A stretch of DNA of 64,000 bases from Sphingobacteriales bacterium (GCA_021299635.1 JAJTFA010000001.1:219842-283841), one strand, 5' to 3'. Counted from the first letter of the stretch, positions 1 to 9,831 are shown. Numbers and translations: made by a program. The notes: generated from the sequence alone by a model not told the origin.

Positions 1-1140
1 ATGGGCGTAACCGTTCTGTTTTTTTTGCTGCTGCTGGATGATCAGGTTAGCTCTTACAAGGATTATTATTATACTTATGTTTTTTTGCTTATCCTGCATT
101 TTGGCATCACCGCCTTTTGCAGATTGAGTATTGCTACCTATATAAAAAAACAGATTCTGAAGGGGGCGATTGGTTTTCCAACCATTATTGTTGGTTATAA
201 TGAAAAGGCTAGGGCTTTTATTAATGAAATGTCTGATCGTTCCTCTTCACAAGGTTATTTGCTAAAAGGGTATGTGCTCGCAGAGACTGACAATTCTGTT
301 AATCATGCTGGTATAAGCTGTTTGGGTACGTATGAAGAGCTACCTGATTTGATAGAAAAAGAAGGGATAGAAGAAGTGATTCTGGCCATTGAAAGCACGC
401 GCCATATGGATATCATCAGGGTGAATAATTTGCTGGAAGGAATGCGTATCAACCTAAAAATTATTCCTGATATATATGATTTAATGTCGGGCTCTGTGAA
501 GATGCAGAATATTATGGGCACAGCGCTTATTGAAATTAAGCATGAGGTGATGCCCCAGTGGCAAAAGGTATTGAAGCGTGCCATCGATTTGGCTGCATCT
601 TTGCTGATGCTAATTTTATTTATGCCATTATTTCTTATACTGGCATTGGCGGTTAAGATTTCATCACCGGGTCTTATGTTTTTTAAGCAAATACGTATTG
701 GCATGCATGGCAAACCTTTTTATATTTATAAGTTTAGAACCATGTATGAGGATGCAGAATCAGAGGGGCCGGCCTTATCAAGTAAAAATGATAATCGCAT
801 CACTGCAGTTGGAAAGGTTTTACGTAAATATAGATTAGATGAGTTGCCGCAGTTTTATAATGTTTTAATTGGAGACATGTCGTTGGTTGGTCCGAGGCCT
901 GAAAGAAAATATTTTATTGATCAAATTGTGCAGGTAGCACCGCATTATAAGCAATTGCATCGCGTTAGGCCCGGAATTACTTCATGGGGTCAGGTAAAAT
1001 ATGGCTATGCAGAAAACGTAGATCAAATGGTTGAGCGATTAAAGTTTGATATTTTATATATCGAAAACATGTCAATCGCAGTTGATTTTAGAATATTACT
1101 TTATACCATAAAAATAATTATACAGGGCAGCGGTAAGTAA
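1..1140 (+). CDS. Polyprenyl-phosphate sugar phosphotransferase (WcaJ/EpsE type), 5' end outside window
   Basis: Transfers a sugar-1-phosphate (often glucose or galactose) from a nucleotide sugar to undecaprenyl phosphate, the first membrane step of exopolysaccharide or capsule repeat-unit assembly. The visible 379 residues hold a last N-terminal membrane segment, a Rossmann-like nucleotide-binding region (FPTIIVGYNEKA, about residues 59-70), a membrane re-entry stretch (about 190-220) and the bacterial sugar transferase domain: KFRTMY near 244, RKYRLDELPQ near 275-284 and LVGPRPE near 296-302. Family members are usually about 450-470 residues with four or five N-terminal helices, so the gene almost certainly starts before base 1 and the ATG at base 1 is internal. 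It converges on the exonuclease gene with only 5 bases between the stop codons. The exact sugar cannot be read from sequence. Confidence 0.93.
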   Translation: MGVTVLFFLLLLDDQVSSYKDYYYTYVFLLILHFGITAFCRLSIATYIKKQILKGAIGFPTIIVGYNEKARAFINEMSDRSSSQGYLLKGYVLAETDNSVNHAGISCLGTYEELPDLIEKEGIEEVILAIESTRHMDIIRVNNLLEGMRINLKIIPDIYDLMSGSVKMQNIMGTALIEIKHEVMPQWQKVLKRAIDLAASLLMLILFMPLFLILALAVKISSPGLMFFKQIRIGMHGKPFYIYKFRTMYEDAESEGPALSSKNDNRITAVGKVLRKYRLDELPQFYNVLIGDMSLVGPRPERKYFIDQIVQVAPHYKQLHRVRPGITSWGQVKYGYAENVDQMVERLKFDILYIENMSIAVDFRILLYTIKIIIQGSGK

Positions 1141-1145
1141 CTTAT

Positions 1146-1913
1146 TTACTTTCCAAATCCTCTTAATCTCAACTGGGTTAATCTGCGCTTGGTGTCTTCA
1201 GAAAAATCTCCCTGCATCATCCAGTCATAATATGCCGGCTCTGCTTTTAGAACAAGTTCAACAGGTCTACCTCTGTGTTTACCAAAATTGAAAACCACTT
1301 CTTTTTTTTCGTTATAAATCATACGCCCTGCAAGATCATAGTTTTTTGACTGCCCGGTAAACTGATGGATAAAATCTACATCATTTTGCAATTGCGGGTA
1401 GCGTGTTAGCTGTGCCATCAGTACTTCGTATGTTGCACGAGTATCGGCCAGTGCAGAGTGCGCATCCACCAAATCCTTATTGCAATAGAATTTATAAGCT
1501 GCAGTTAATGTGCGTTGTTCCATCATGTGAAAAATGCGCTGCGCATCAATAAATTTTCTTTGATCAACATCAAAATCAACGCCTGCTCTTAAAAATTCTT
1601 CTACCAGCATTGGAAAATCAAACTTGTTGGAGTTAAATCCACCAAAATCACAACCTGTAAAAAGGTGGCTTAATTCTTTAGCTTTAGATATAAATGAAGG
1701 CTTATCTGCTACATCACTGTCTGTTATCCCATGCACCACTGTAGATTCAGGAGAAATCGGTATCCCGGGATTGAAGCGCATAACAGCTTCATCAATTTTT
1801 CCATCAGGATAAATTTTTATGTAAGCTAATTCAATGATGCGGTCTGAAGAAATATTGATACCGGTGGTTTCAAGATCAAAAATAACCAGCGGTCTTTTAA
1901 GCAGAAGTGTCAT
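1146..1913 (-). CDS. DnaQ-like 3'-5' exonuclease with C-terminal DUF3820-like domain
   Basis: Predicted DEDDh 3'-5' exonuclease acting on DNA (or RNA) ends. The ExoI motif FDLETTG supplies D13 and E15; the ExoIII motif HSALADTRAT supplies the general-base His and the last Asp, near 152-157. After the nuclease domain (about residues 8-170), a C-terminal segment with FNFGKHRGRPV resembles the small domain found in exodeoxyribonuclease X-like proteins. The protein is 255 residues, without polymerase or UvrC domains, so it is a stand-alone exonuclease and not a complete Pol III epsilon assignment. The start ATG at 1913 lies 8 bases from the stop of the DUF423 gene on the same strand, so the two are probably co-transcribed. 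Confidence 0.88.
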   Translation of the reverse strand: MTLLLKRPLVIFDLETTGINISSDRIIELAYIKIYPDGKIDEAVMRFNPGIPISPESTVVHGITDSDVADKPSFISKAKELSHLFTGCDFGGFNSNKFDFPMLVEEFLRAGVDFDVDQRKFIDAQRIFHMMEQRTLTAAYKFYCNKDLVDAHSALADTRATYEVLMAQLTRYPQLQNDVDFIHQFTGQSKNYDLAGRMIYNEKKEVVFNFGKHRGRPVELVLKAEPAYYDWMMQGDFSEDTKRRLTQLRLRGFGK

Positions 1914-1920
1914 CCGATTT

Positions 1921-2403
1921 CTATTTTATTGTGTGTTTGTGGCTTCTGCCTCTGGACGATTTGCTTTCGTCACCACTGGAATGCTTGTAGCCCCTAAACG
2001 CTAAAAGAAACCAACCGAGAATAAAAGCTGTACCACCTACAGGTGTTATTACTCCTATCCACTTCAATTCGTCTCCAATCCATAGTGAGCGAGTAGCAAG
2101 TAAGTATAAACTTATACAGAATAGAGCAATCCCAAGAGAAAACAAAAGACGCACCTGCTTCACGGTCTTTTCATCCATTCTCCTCAAAAATACAGCAAGC
2201 ATAAGCAATGCAAGCGCATGATAAAACTGGTATTTAACACCTGTTTCAAAAATAGCTATATCAGATTCGGATACTGAATTTTTTAATGCATGTGCACCAA
2301 ATGCACCCAATGTAACAGCCAAGCCTGCAATAGAGGTTCCAATTTGAAAAAGTTGTTTTTGAAGTGTATGATTAGTCATAGGTTTACACAATTTTCTGTG
2401 CAC
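1921..2403 (-). CDS. DUF423 family inner-membrane protein
   Basis: A small integral membrane protein of the DUF423 (YgdD-like) family, which has no established biochemical role. The signature GAFGAHALK lies near residue 34, and about four hydrophobic helices span the rest. It ends in a basic, serine-rich tail (SSRGRSHKH). At 160 residues it is a little longer than most family members (about 120-130): the first 8 residues precede a second ATG (MTNHTLQK), which would be an equally good start. It lies just upstream of the exonuclease gene and diverges from the 911-residue gene at 2467. Confidence 0.82.
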   Translation of the reverse strand: MHRKLCKPMTNHTLQKQLFQIGTSIAGLAVTLGAFGAHALKNSVSESDIAIFETGVKYQFYHALALLMLAVFLRRMDEKTVKQVRLLFSLGIALFCISLYLLATRSLWIGDELKWIGVITPVGGTAFILGWFLLAFRGYKHSSGDESKSSRGRSHKHTIK

Positions 2404-2434
2404 AAATTAACATAATGTTACCAATCAACACAAT

Positions 2435-2442
2435 TAATTTTG
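2435..2442 (+). promoter_or_regulatory. Candidate Bacteroidota -7 element (TAATTTTG)
   Basis: Exact match to the phylum's TAnnTTTG -7 element, 24 bases before the ATG of the 911-residue gene. No convincing TTG is seen at -33, so this is a moderate candidate only. Confidence 0.4.
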
Positions 2443-2466
2443 AAAACATAATTTAATGGATAAGGC

Positions 2467-5202
2467 ATGAGTAGGTCACTGATTACAGGTATTGTAGCGA
2501 CAATTCTGATTTTGGCGTCATTGGCCGTTATTTTTTATTACAAATTTATAAGGGTAAAGGATAGAGCAGCCATTGAGGCCGTGCCAAATGATGCAGCGAT
2601 TATTTTGGAGGCAACCAATCTTCCTCTTGCTTGGCATAATTTAAAGTCAACCGATTTTTGGAGCGACCTTCAGCATAATGAAGCAATTGCAAATTTTACA
2701 AGCAAACTATCCTTGATAGATTCAGTGATCAAGCAGAATAACGCCCTTAGCTCCTTGTTAAATGAAGAAAGATCCATCCTTTCTTTTCATAAAAGCGGCA
2801 ATGGAAACATTGAAGTTCTTTGGGTATTGGAAACCGGTGGGGCTCTCGATATGGGCGAAATTAGTCGATGGCTTTCTCAAGTAACATCAACAAGGGTTAG
2901 AAAAAGAAGTTTTGAAAAGGATGAGGTGTTTGATTTTATCCCTGCGGGCTCTGCTATAGCATCATTTAGCATTGCCATTAAAGACCGTCTGTTTTTATTA
3001 GCCCATGATGGTTCTCTTGTTGAGGAAGGCTTAAGAAAATTAAGGTATAAAATACCCGAAAACACCAGTGGATTGCAACAGGCAGTATCGCTGGCAAAGG
3101 CAGGTGCCCAACTTAATGTATACATCAACTATAACACTCTACCATCATTTTTCAGTGTTTTTACCAAAGCTGAAAAAAGTAGCATGCTTCATTTTTTTAA
3201 ATCATTTGCCAATTGGAGTGTTCTTGATGTCAGTTTTGATAAGGAGCGCTTCGGCATCACAGGCGTCACCTTTACTGACGATTCCTTATTTCAGTTTCTT
3301 GATTTATTTAAGACTCAGGAGCCGGTAAACATATCATTTGAGAATTATTTACCAAGAAATACCGCATTTGCACTAATGCTGGGTATGAGTGATTATGCCC
3401 GATTTAATGCAGATCTCAACGAGTATCTTCAGGCAAATTTCAAGCTGCAAGGTTATATAGATTTTAATGATAGTTTGGAGAATCGGTATGAAATAGATAT
3501 TGCTCGTCAGCTCATTTCGTTTGCAGGCAAAAAAGCTGCATTATTTATGACAGAACCTACAGGAGATGCCCCATCAGGGTTTTTAATGGCAGCTGTTCAG
3601 TTTACCAATCCGCAGCAAGTACAGCAAGTATTGCAGGGCTATATACAGGCTATCGATAAAAGGGGTGAAGGAGATTCTGTAAGTTTTTCGCATAACGGCA
3701 TACCAATTAGCAGGGTAAAACTGGGTAATTTTCTAAAGCTCATTTATGGAAACACTTTTGAGCATATCAGCAATCCTTTTTATTTTATCAAAGATGATGT
3801 GTTTTATTTCGTCAATGATTTAAATGCAATGAAACTATTGATAGAGCAGGTAAACTCCGGTAACGTGCTAGCCGCAGATTCCGGTTATATGGCTTTTACG
3901 CAAACGTCATCAGCAATGGCAAATGTAGCTCTTTATATTAGTCCACCGCGTTTGCAGCAGTTTCCATCTTATATTGCAGATAATGAATTTTTTAGTGCAT
4001 GGAACCGCTATCAGTACGATTTTAAAAAGGCAGAATATTTAGCTATTCAGTTTGCTGCTACAGGAAACAAGGCTTTTTATACAAATGTAAATTTCTCTTA
4101 CAACGCTTCTTTTTCTGAGGGCAACAAAGTAATGTGGATGTTGAAGTTGGATACATGCCTGCTAAGCGCTCCTCAGGTGCTTTTTAATTCAGCACTTAAT
4201 CAGAATTGTATTTTGGCACAGGATGCAAACAAAACTTTGTATTATATTAATAACTCGGGAACCATTTTATGGCGAACCCGTTTTAATGAGCTAATTTTAG
4301 GGGATGTTCATTCCGTAGATTTTTATCAAAACGGAAAAATGCAGTATCTTTTCCAAACGATTTCTGCAGTTTATCTTATTGATGAGAACGGACACAATAT
4401 GCCAGGCTATCCTGTTCGATTGCCAGGTAAGGCTTCAGCACCATTATCATTGTTTGATTTTTATGGAGATAGCTTGCTTAGCTATTTCATACCTCTGGAG
4501 AATAAACGCATAATGGGTTATCAGCTTTCAGGTAAACCACTGCAAGGATGGAATCCTAAATCTATTGATGATAAGATAGCAGGAAATATTCAATACACAT
4601 CAAGAGGTGAGCAACGAATTATTTATGCAACCGGCCAAAAAGGAAAGCTCTATGCATTTCAGTTAAAAGGAGGGGTTGTTGAATTACCTAAAGAATGGCA
4701 GCAGTCTATTTTTAAATCAGTTTACCTAAATTTCACTGATTCATTAAACGCTTATGCTGTTATTACCGACACAGCATCTGTAAGTTCACATGCACAATTG
4801 CAAAATGATGTGATTGTTAGTAAAAGACTGATTTCAACATCGATTAAACCCCAAACAATACGTTATTTTAATTTGGCAAATGGACTTCAGTATATGATAC
4901 TAAAGTCGCCTGATGTTAATCTTTCTGTGATTGATATGACTTCAATGCCAGAAAAAGAAACCCAATATATTTCAAGCGATACCTTTCCTCTCATCCCAAC
5001 ATGGAAATTGCATAACGAACAATTTATTATGATGCGTGATGCTGAAGGCTTGAAATTAACTAACCTGAATGCTTCAAAACAGTTAACAATTCCTTTATAC
5101 TACGGGCAAACAATTGGGCTTGGTGATTTGTATATGGATCGCAGCGCTTGTTTAATTTATACAGATGCAATGAATAACCTTATACTGTATAAAGTGAAAT
5201 AA
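2467..5202 (+). CDS. Membrane-anchored protein with C-terminal PQQ/WD-like repeats, unknown function
   Basis: Not recognised as a characterised protein. A single hydrophobic helix at residues 5-25 with little before it predicts an N-terminal anchor, with nearly 890 residues outside the inner membrane. The first two thirds (about 30-560) resemble DUF3352-like proteins by eye (AIEAVPNDAAIILEA near the start). The last third (about 570-911) has short strand-rich repeats such as LYYINNSGTILW and VYLIDENGHNMPGYPV, in the style of PQQ/WD propeller blades. It is followed 36 bases later by a lipoprotein and then a DUF5723 outer-membrane protein on the same strand, suggesting a shared envelope role. 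No catalytic motif is visible. The ATG at 2467 places the helix correctly. Confidence 0.75.
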   Translation: MSRSLITGIVATILILASLAVIFYYKFIRVKDRAAIEAVPNDAAIILEATNLPLAWHNLKSTDFWSDLQHNEAIANFTSKLSLIDSVIKQNNALSSLLNEERSILSFHKSGNGNIEVLWVLETGGALDMGEISRWLSQVTSTRVRKRSFEKDEVFDFIPAGSAIASFSIAIKDRLFLLAHDGSLVEEGLRKLRYKIPENTSGLQQAVSLAKAGAQLNVYINYNTLPSFFSVFTKAEKSSMLHFFKSFANWSVLDVSFDKERFGITGVTFTDDSLFQFLDLFKTQEPVNISFENYLPRNTAFALMLGMSDYARFNADLNEYLQANFKLQGYIDFNDSLENRYEIDIARQLISFAGKKAALFMTEPTGDAPSGFLMAAVQFTNPQQVQQVLQGYIQAIDKRGEGDSVSFSHNGIPISRVKLGNFLKLIYGNTFEHISNPFYFIKDDVFYFVNDLNAMKLLIEQVNSGNVLAADSGYMAFTQTSSAMANVALYISPPRLQQFPSYIADNEFFSAWNRYQYDFKKAEYLAIQFAATGNKAFYTNVNFSYNASFSEGNKVMWMLKLDTCLLSAPQVLFNSALNQNCILAQDANKTLYYINNSGTILWRTRFNELILGDVHSVDFYQNGKMQYLFQTISAVYLIDENGHNMPGYPVRLPGKASAPLSLFDFYGDSLLSYFIPLENKRIMGYQLSGKPLQGWNPKSIDDKIAGNIQYTSRGEQRIIYATGQKGKLYAFQLKGGVVELPKEWQQSIFKSVYLNFTDSLNAYAVITDTASVSSHAQLQNDVIVSKRLISTSIKPQTIRYFNLANGLQYMILKSPDVNLSVIDMTSMPEKETQYISSDTFPLIPTWKLHNEQFIMMRDAEGLKLTNLNASKQLTIPLYYGQTIGLGDLYMDRSACLIYTDAMNNLILYKVK

Positions 5203-5238
5203 AGAAAAATATGTATATTCGGAACAAATATCCGATAC

Positions 5239-6915
5239 ATGAGGGTTCCAAAAGGTTTATTTTTTATTGTATTTTTATCATTATCGCTTGCGCTATCATC
5301 TTGCTTCAAAGATGCATTGGAAGAAATAGAAGGCATTAAATCCATTGAGGCGTCACCGGAGTTTGCAGTTCCTTTGGTCGATGCTTCGTTAAGCATCAGT
5401 AGATTATACAATGAGAATAGTGCTGCAGGTTTTTTAGAAACCGACTCAAATAATTTCATGACTTTTCTGTTTGCGGATTCAGATAGCTTAAGCCCAAGAC
5501 AATTGGTAAAAATACCGGATGTAAATTTAGGGTATGAGTTGAAAATGGATGCAGGAATGCTTGCGCAATTTGATGCGCTTGGTCGTTTTTCAAGCACATT
5601 TAGTAGTTATGCTGTTTTTAAAACTGCTAATAAGGAAAGATTAAAGTCTTATCGAATAAGAAAAGGCTCCTTCATTGTTAATATCTCATCTCGTTTTAGG
5701 CACAATACCACTCTTATCACAACCTATCCTACCATTACTAAAAACGGCTTTCCTTTGATTGACACTATTCGTGCTATTTATAATGGACAACTGCCTCAGG
5801 TGGTAAATAAAACAATTGTTCTTGATGGTTATGATGTTGATCTTTCTGATGGGGGAATCAGCTATAATGTTGTTCCATATTTGTTAGAGCTTGATATTGT
5901 TAAGAATCAGGGTCAGCCGGTTGATGTTAACGACCTTATTACCGTAACCGAAACATTCGATATAGATGAATACAGTTTTATTAAAGGATATCTTGGCAAA
6001 ATCAATATCATCAACACATCTGAAAATACCAGCCTTGATATTTTTGACAAGCAAATTGAGCATAATCTTTTTTTAAATGACCCCAAACTGGTTTTCAGGC
6101 TTGAAAATGCAATTGGCATGCCACTTACCTGTAAAATATCAAATCTTGTTGTTACTTCCGCATCCGGTCAGGATTTTCCTGTAACTATTGACCCTCTAAA
6201 GGATACCTTTACCCTTGCGTATCCTTTAAGAATTGGAGATAGGATTTATAGTGAATATATCATTGACAAAAACAATTCAAATATCGACTCTCTCATATCT
6301 ACAGCACCGCAAAATATTAAGTATTACCTCGAGTTTACAGCCAACTATCTGGAGAGAAGTTCTGAAGATAACTTTTTAATATGGGATAATGCATTCAAGG
6401 TTTCATCTGAGGCCAGAGTGCCGTTAGATTTGAAAGTATTGAATTATGCAATCAAATCTTCTGGTACCTTGAGCCCGATAACCGATGTCGATTTAAAACC
6501 AGATCCTGGTATAGATCTAAATCTAGGACAAAATGGGGCAACGCTTAGTTTCATTGCAGAGAACTATTTGCCTTTTGAAGCGAATTTCCAAATCGATTTC
6601 AGAAAAAAAGCCGTTATTAATGGTAAAGATTCATCTATTTCCTTATTGCTATTGCCTTCTAAACCTTCTAAAATAATTGGCTCAACTGTTGATGCGAATG
6701 GAAATATAATAAGGCCTGGGGAGTCATTTAATGATCTTTCATTAACTAAGGAACAATTTGATTTGCTCCGACAATGCGATAGCTATGATCTTATAACCAG
6801 AGCGGCAACTTCAAATTCTAATGGTAGTTTTCCTTTTGTAAAGGTTTATAGCAATCAATATCTCCGTTTACGAGCAGGATTCAAAGGCAATGTTAAAGTG
6901 AAGTCAAGGATATGA
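5239..6915 (+). CDS. Predicted lipoprotein of unknown function
   Basis: 558 residues with a lipoprotein signal peptide ending in LSSC, giving Cys22 as the lipidated residue. The remainder is strand-rich and has no motif I recognise. It begins 36 bases after the 911-residue gene. Its stop overlaps the start of the DUF5723 gene in an ATGA arrangement, so translation of the two is probably coupled. The ATG at 5239 gives a textbook signal sequence (MRVPK then a hydrophobic core). An outer-membrane lipoprotein partner of the DUF5723 barrel is a reasonable inference but is not shown by the sequence. Confidence 0.78.
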   Translation: MRVPKGLFFIVFLSLSLALSSCFKDALEEIEGIKSIEASPEFAVPLVDASLSISRLYNENSAAGFLETDSNNFMTFLFADSDSLSPRQLVKIPDVNLGYELKMDAGMLAQFDALGRFSSTFSSYAVFKTANKERLKSYRIRKGSFIVNISSRFRHNTTLITTYPTITKNGFPLIDTIRAIYNGQLPQVVNKTIVLDGYDVDLSDGGISYNVVPYLLELDIVKNQGQPVDVNDLITVTETFDIDEYSFIKGYLGKINIINTSENTSLDIFDKQIEHNLFLNDPKLVFRLENAIGMPLTCKISNLVVTSASGQDFPVTIDPLKDTFTLAYPLRIGDRIYSEYIIDKNNSNIDSLISTAPQNIKYYLEFTANYLERSSEDNFLIWDNAFKVSSEARVPLDLKVLNYAIKSSGTLSPITDVDLKPDPGIDLNLGQNGATLSFIAENYLPFEANFQIDFRKKAVINGKDSSISLLLLPSKPSKIIGSTVDANGNIIRPGESFNDLSLTKEQFDLLRQCDSYDLITRAATSNSNGSFPFVKVYSNQYLRLRAGFKGNVKVKSRI

Positions 6916-8291
6916 GAAGGTTGTTTTTCTTTTTAATAATTGTAATAATTACTGATACTGCTTCGGTATACGCACAAACAGAAACAACGGTTTCTTTTCT
7001 AAGGCGTACCCGTCAGGCTTCCATGTATAATCCCGCATTTATTTCTCCTTACAGAACAAGTGTAGGAATGCCTGTTCCTGTATTAGGTAATATTAATCTG
7101 AACGTAAATTTACGTGGCATAGATATCAACACTGTTTTGTCTGCCAAATCTGGCGAAGTGCTCGACTTAGATAAATTAAGCAATGAAATTAATACAAACA
7201 GCTTTGGTGTAAATCAGTTTTTAGGACTTGATATTATCAATGTGCAATTACCCGTAAAAAATTATCAGGTAGGAATTAACCTCACAACCAGGGTTAGTAA
7301 CTTTGTTGAAATTGATAAAACTTTTTTTGATTTTATCGTAAAAGGTAATGCCACATTCATTGGGCAATCGATTGATTTGAGAGGCCTAATGGTAAACAGT
7401 CTGGCATATTCGGAATTGGGTGTGAGTGTAGCCAGAGAATTTGAAAGATTTTCAGTTGGGGCACGATTCAAATATCTCTCAGGTGCAGGTTATTTATCAA
7501 GTAACGACTTAAGAGCCAATTATACCATTGGGGCTAACGCCCCATTTGAAACACGAGTTAAGCTAGGAGGTACGGTTCGTGCGGCAGGTTTAGTACCGGT
7601 ACTGCTGGATACCATAGATGGGCGGGTTGTAAACTCAGATGAAAAGAATTTTAATGTGAGAGCCGATAAATTAACCGATAACAGAGGTTATGCTGTTGAT
7701 TTGGGTATGACTTACTGGATTAATCCACGGCTGATGGTCCATGGTTCCATTCTTGATCTAGGATACATCAACTGGCAGTCCAGTGCGTACCAATATAAAT
7801 TTAAAGAGGTAGATGTGCAGTTTGGAGGTTTCTCTTTTGAGCAAATAGAAGATGCAGATTTTCGCCAAAGATACTTGGATAGCTTGGGCGCATTGTTTGA
7901 AACAGCACAAGGAAGCAAAGAAGGTTTTAATTCATGGCTGCCAGCAAGATTTACCGTTGGTGCCGATTATGAGCTAACCTTCAGAGACAGATTGGGCGTG
8001 CTTTTGCAAGGGCAATATGCTGCAGAGCAATGGAGGCCGGCTTTTACCATGGCTTATTCCAGGCAAGTTGGCACCAATTGGGATTTAACCGCCAACTACA
8101 GCTATTTCAACGGCACTTTTAATAATCTAGGTTTTGGCACTGCCGTAAAATGGGGTGCAGCACAGATATATTTTGTTCAGGATAATATACTGTTTTATTT
8201 TTTTCCAGAAAGTGCTCGCAATGTCTCCTTGCGTTTGGGTGTAAATTTAGTTTGGGGGGCGCCCAACGCTCGCACACCAAGGATACACTAA
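6912..8291 (+). CDS. DUF5723 family outer-membrane protein
   Basis: 459 residues with a signal peptide ending near VYAQ (residues 1-22). It then has the features of the DUF5723 family: an N-terminal RRTRQASMYNPAF segment and many amphipathic strands with aromatic ends, closing with a terminal strand (NVSLRLGVNLVWG). DUF5723 proteins are predicted outer-membrane beta-barrels typical of Bacteroidota, loosely like PorV/FadL-type barrels; their function is not established. The start ATG overlaps the stop of the preceding lipoprotein gene by four bases. The gap to the biotin carboxylase gene (about 55 bases) has no hairpin, so read-through into it is possible. Confidence 0.85.
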   Translation: MRRLFFFLIIVIITDTASVYAQTETTVSFLRRTRQASMYNPAFISPYRTSVGMPVPVLGNINLNVNLRGIDINTVLSAKSGEVLDLDKLSNEINTNSFGVNQFLGLDIINVQLPVKNYQVGINLTTRVSNFVEIDKTFFDFIVKGNATFIGQSIDLRGLMVNSLAYSELGVSVAREFERFSVGARFKYLSGAGYLSSNDLRANYTIGANAPFETRVKLGGTVRAAGLVPVLLDTIDGRVVNSDEKNFNVRADKLTDNRGYAVDLGMTYWINPRLMVHGSILDLGYINWQSSAYQYKFKEVDVQFGGFSFEQIEDADFRQRYLDSLGALFETAQGSKEGFNSWLPARFTVGADYELTFRDRLGVLLQGQYAAEQWRPAFTMAYSRQVGTNWDLTANYSYFNGTFNNLGFGTAVKWGAAQIYFVQDNILFYFFPESARNVSLRLGVNLVWGAPNARTPRIH

Positions 8292-8346
8292 GTTTGCCTA
8301 TGCCTGAAATTTGCTTAGGTTTGTTTCCGAGAAATCATATACTATT

Positions 8347-9831
8347 ATGAGAAAAATACTGGTAGCCAACAGAGGTGAAATAGCTTTGCGTGTAATGCGC
8401 ACCGCAAAGGAAATGGGCATTAAAACGGTTGCTGTTTTTAGTGAAGCAGATAGAAATGCACTGCATGTAAGATATGCCGATGAGGCTGTTTGTATTGGCC
8501 CTGCTGCTTCCAGTCAATCTTATCTGAAGATGGATACAATTATTGAGGTGGCTCAAAAAACGGGTGCCGATGCCATACATCCCGGATATGGTTTTTTATC
8601 AGAGAATGCTGAGTTTGCAGATAAGGTTGAGAAAACGGGCATCACATTTATTGGACCAACTGGTGATGCGATGCGCACCATGGGAAGTAAAATTGGTGCC
8701 AAACAGGCGGTAGAAAAATTTAATGTTCCAATGGTGCCCGGAACCAAAGAAGCCATACAGGATGTGCTGGCTGCGAAAAAAATTGCAGCATCAATCGGTT
8801 ATCCTATTCTAATTAAGGCTTCCGCAGGCGGAGGTGGTAAAGGCATGCGTGTAGTAAACCAAGAGTCGGAGTTTGAAGAGCAAATTAAGTTGGCCCAAAG
8901 TGAAGCCATCTCTGCATTTGGAGATGGAGCTGTTTTTATTGAGAAGTATGTGGGATCGCCACGGCATATAGAAATACAAATACTGGGAGATAACTTTGGG
9001 AATATTGTATACTTGTTTGAGCGGGAATGCTCCATACAGCGCAGACACCAAAAGCTGGTAGAGGAAGCGCCTTCTTCTTGCCTTACTCCTGAAATTAGAA
9101 AACAGATGGGTGAGGCGGCCGTAAATGTGGCCAAAGCATGCAATTATAGTGGTGCAGGCACAGTAGAATTTCTGGTAGATGAACAGTTGAATTTTTACTT
9201 TCTGGAAATGAATACCCGCCTGCAGGTAGAACATCCGGTTACCGAGCAAATTGTGGGTTTGGATTTGGTGAAGGAGCAAATACGAGTAGCAAGGGGCGAA
9301 AAGTTGGGATATACCCAGCAAGATTTAGCCATTCATGGTCATGCCATTGAGTTAAGGGTATGCGCAGAAGATCCTGCCAACAATTTTCTTCCCGATATTG
9401 GAAAACTAACAACTTATAAAGTTCCGCAAGGCTACGGTGTTAGGGTTGATGATTCTTTTGAAGAGGGTATGGAAATTCCCATTCATTACGACCCAATGAT
9501 TGCCAAGCTTATTACTTTTGGTAAAACCAGGCAGGAGGCAATTACCCGAATGATAAGGGCTATAAAAGATTACAAAATAAGTGGTATAGAAACTACCTTA
9601 CCATTTGGGTTATTTGTAATGCAGCATGAAGCATTTATAAACGGCAACTTTGATACCAAGTTTATTGATAAATATTTCAAGCCTGAGATGCTGAAGCATG
9701 AAGTTGCACACGATGAAGTGGCAGCCATAGCTGCTGCTCTGTTTCAAAAGAGCAGTGAACCTGCAGTTAATGCCAAGGCCAAACAAGATGAAAATGTTTT
9801 GTGGGTTAGGAAAAGAAAGGTTAATAATTGA
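8347..9831 (+). CDS. accC: Biotin carboxylase subunit of an acyl-CoA carboxylase
   Basis: ATP-dependent carboxylation of biotin on a carrier protein, the first half-reaction of acetyl-CoA or propionyl-CoA carboxylase. The biotin carboxylase N-terminal domain starts MRKILVANRGEIALR. The ATP-grasp domain has the glycine-rich loop ASAGGGGKGMR and the metal and catalytic block EMNTRLQVEHPVTE, and a C-terminal biotin carboxylase domain follows. The length is 494 residues with no biotinyl MKM motif, so the carrier is elsewhere. A tail of about 45 residues after the usual end (ALFQKSSEP onward) fits the propionyl-CoA-type subunits of this phylum better than the ~450-residue FabE-type AccC. I chose the ATG at 8347; the in-frame start at 8311 adds 12 atypical residues. 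Confidence 0.9.
   Translation: MRKILVANRGEIALRVMRTAKEMGIKTVAVFSEADRNALHVRYADEAVCIGPAASSQSYLKMDTIIEVAQKTGADAIHPGYGFLSENAEFADKVEKTGITFIGPTGDAMRTMGSKIGAKQAVEKFNVPMVPGTKEAIQDVLAAKKIAASIGYPILIKASAGGGGKGMRVVNQESEFEEQIKLAQSEAISAFGDGAVFIEKYVGSPRHIEIQILGDNFGNIVYLFERECSIQRRHQKLVEEAPSSCLTPEIRKQMGEAAVNVAKACNYSGAGTVEFLVDEQLNFYFLEMNTRLQVEHPVTEQIVGLDLVKEQIRVARGEKLGYTQQDLAIHGHAIELRVCAEDPANNFLPDIGKLTTYKVPQGYGVRVDDSFEEGMEIPIHYDPMIAKLITFGKTRQEAITRMIRAIKDYKISGIETTLPFGLFVMQHEAFINGNFDTKFIDKYFKPEMLKHEVAHDEVAAIAAALFQKSSEPAVNAKAKQDENVLWVRKRKVNN

Noticed and set aside
5208..5238. Small inverted repeat TCGGA/TCCGA before the lipoprotein gene as an operator or attenuator
   Set aside because: Only five base pairs with a 7-base loop; expected by chance in this length of sequence.
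8809..9321. 170-residue open frame antisense to accC
   Set aside because: Lies wholly inside a well-conserved biotin carboxylase on the other strand; no start signal and Cys/Tyr-rich composition typical of a shadow frame.
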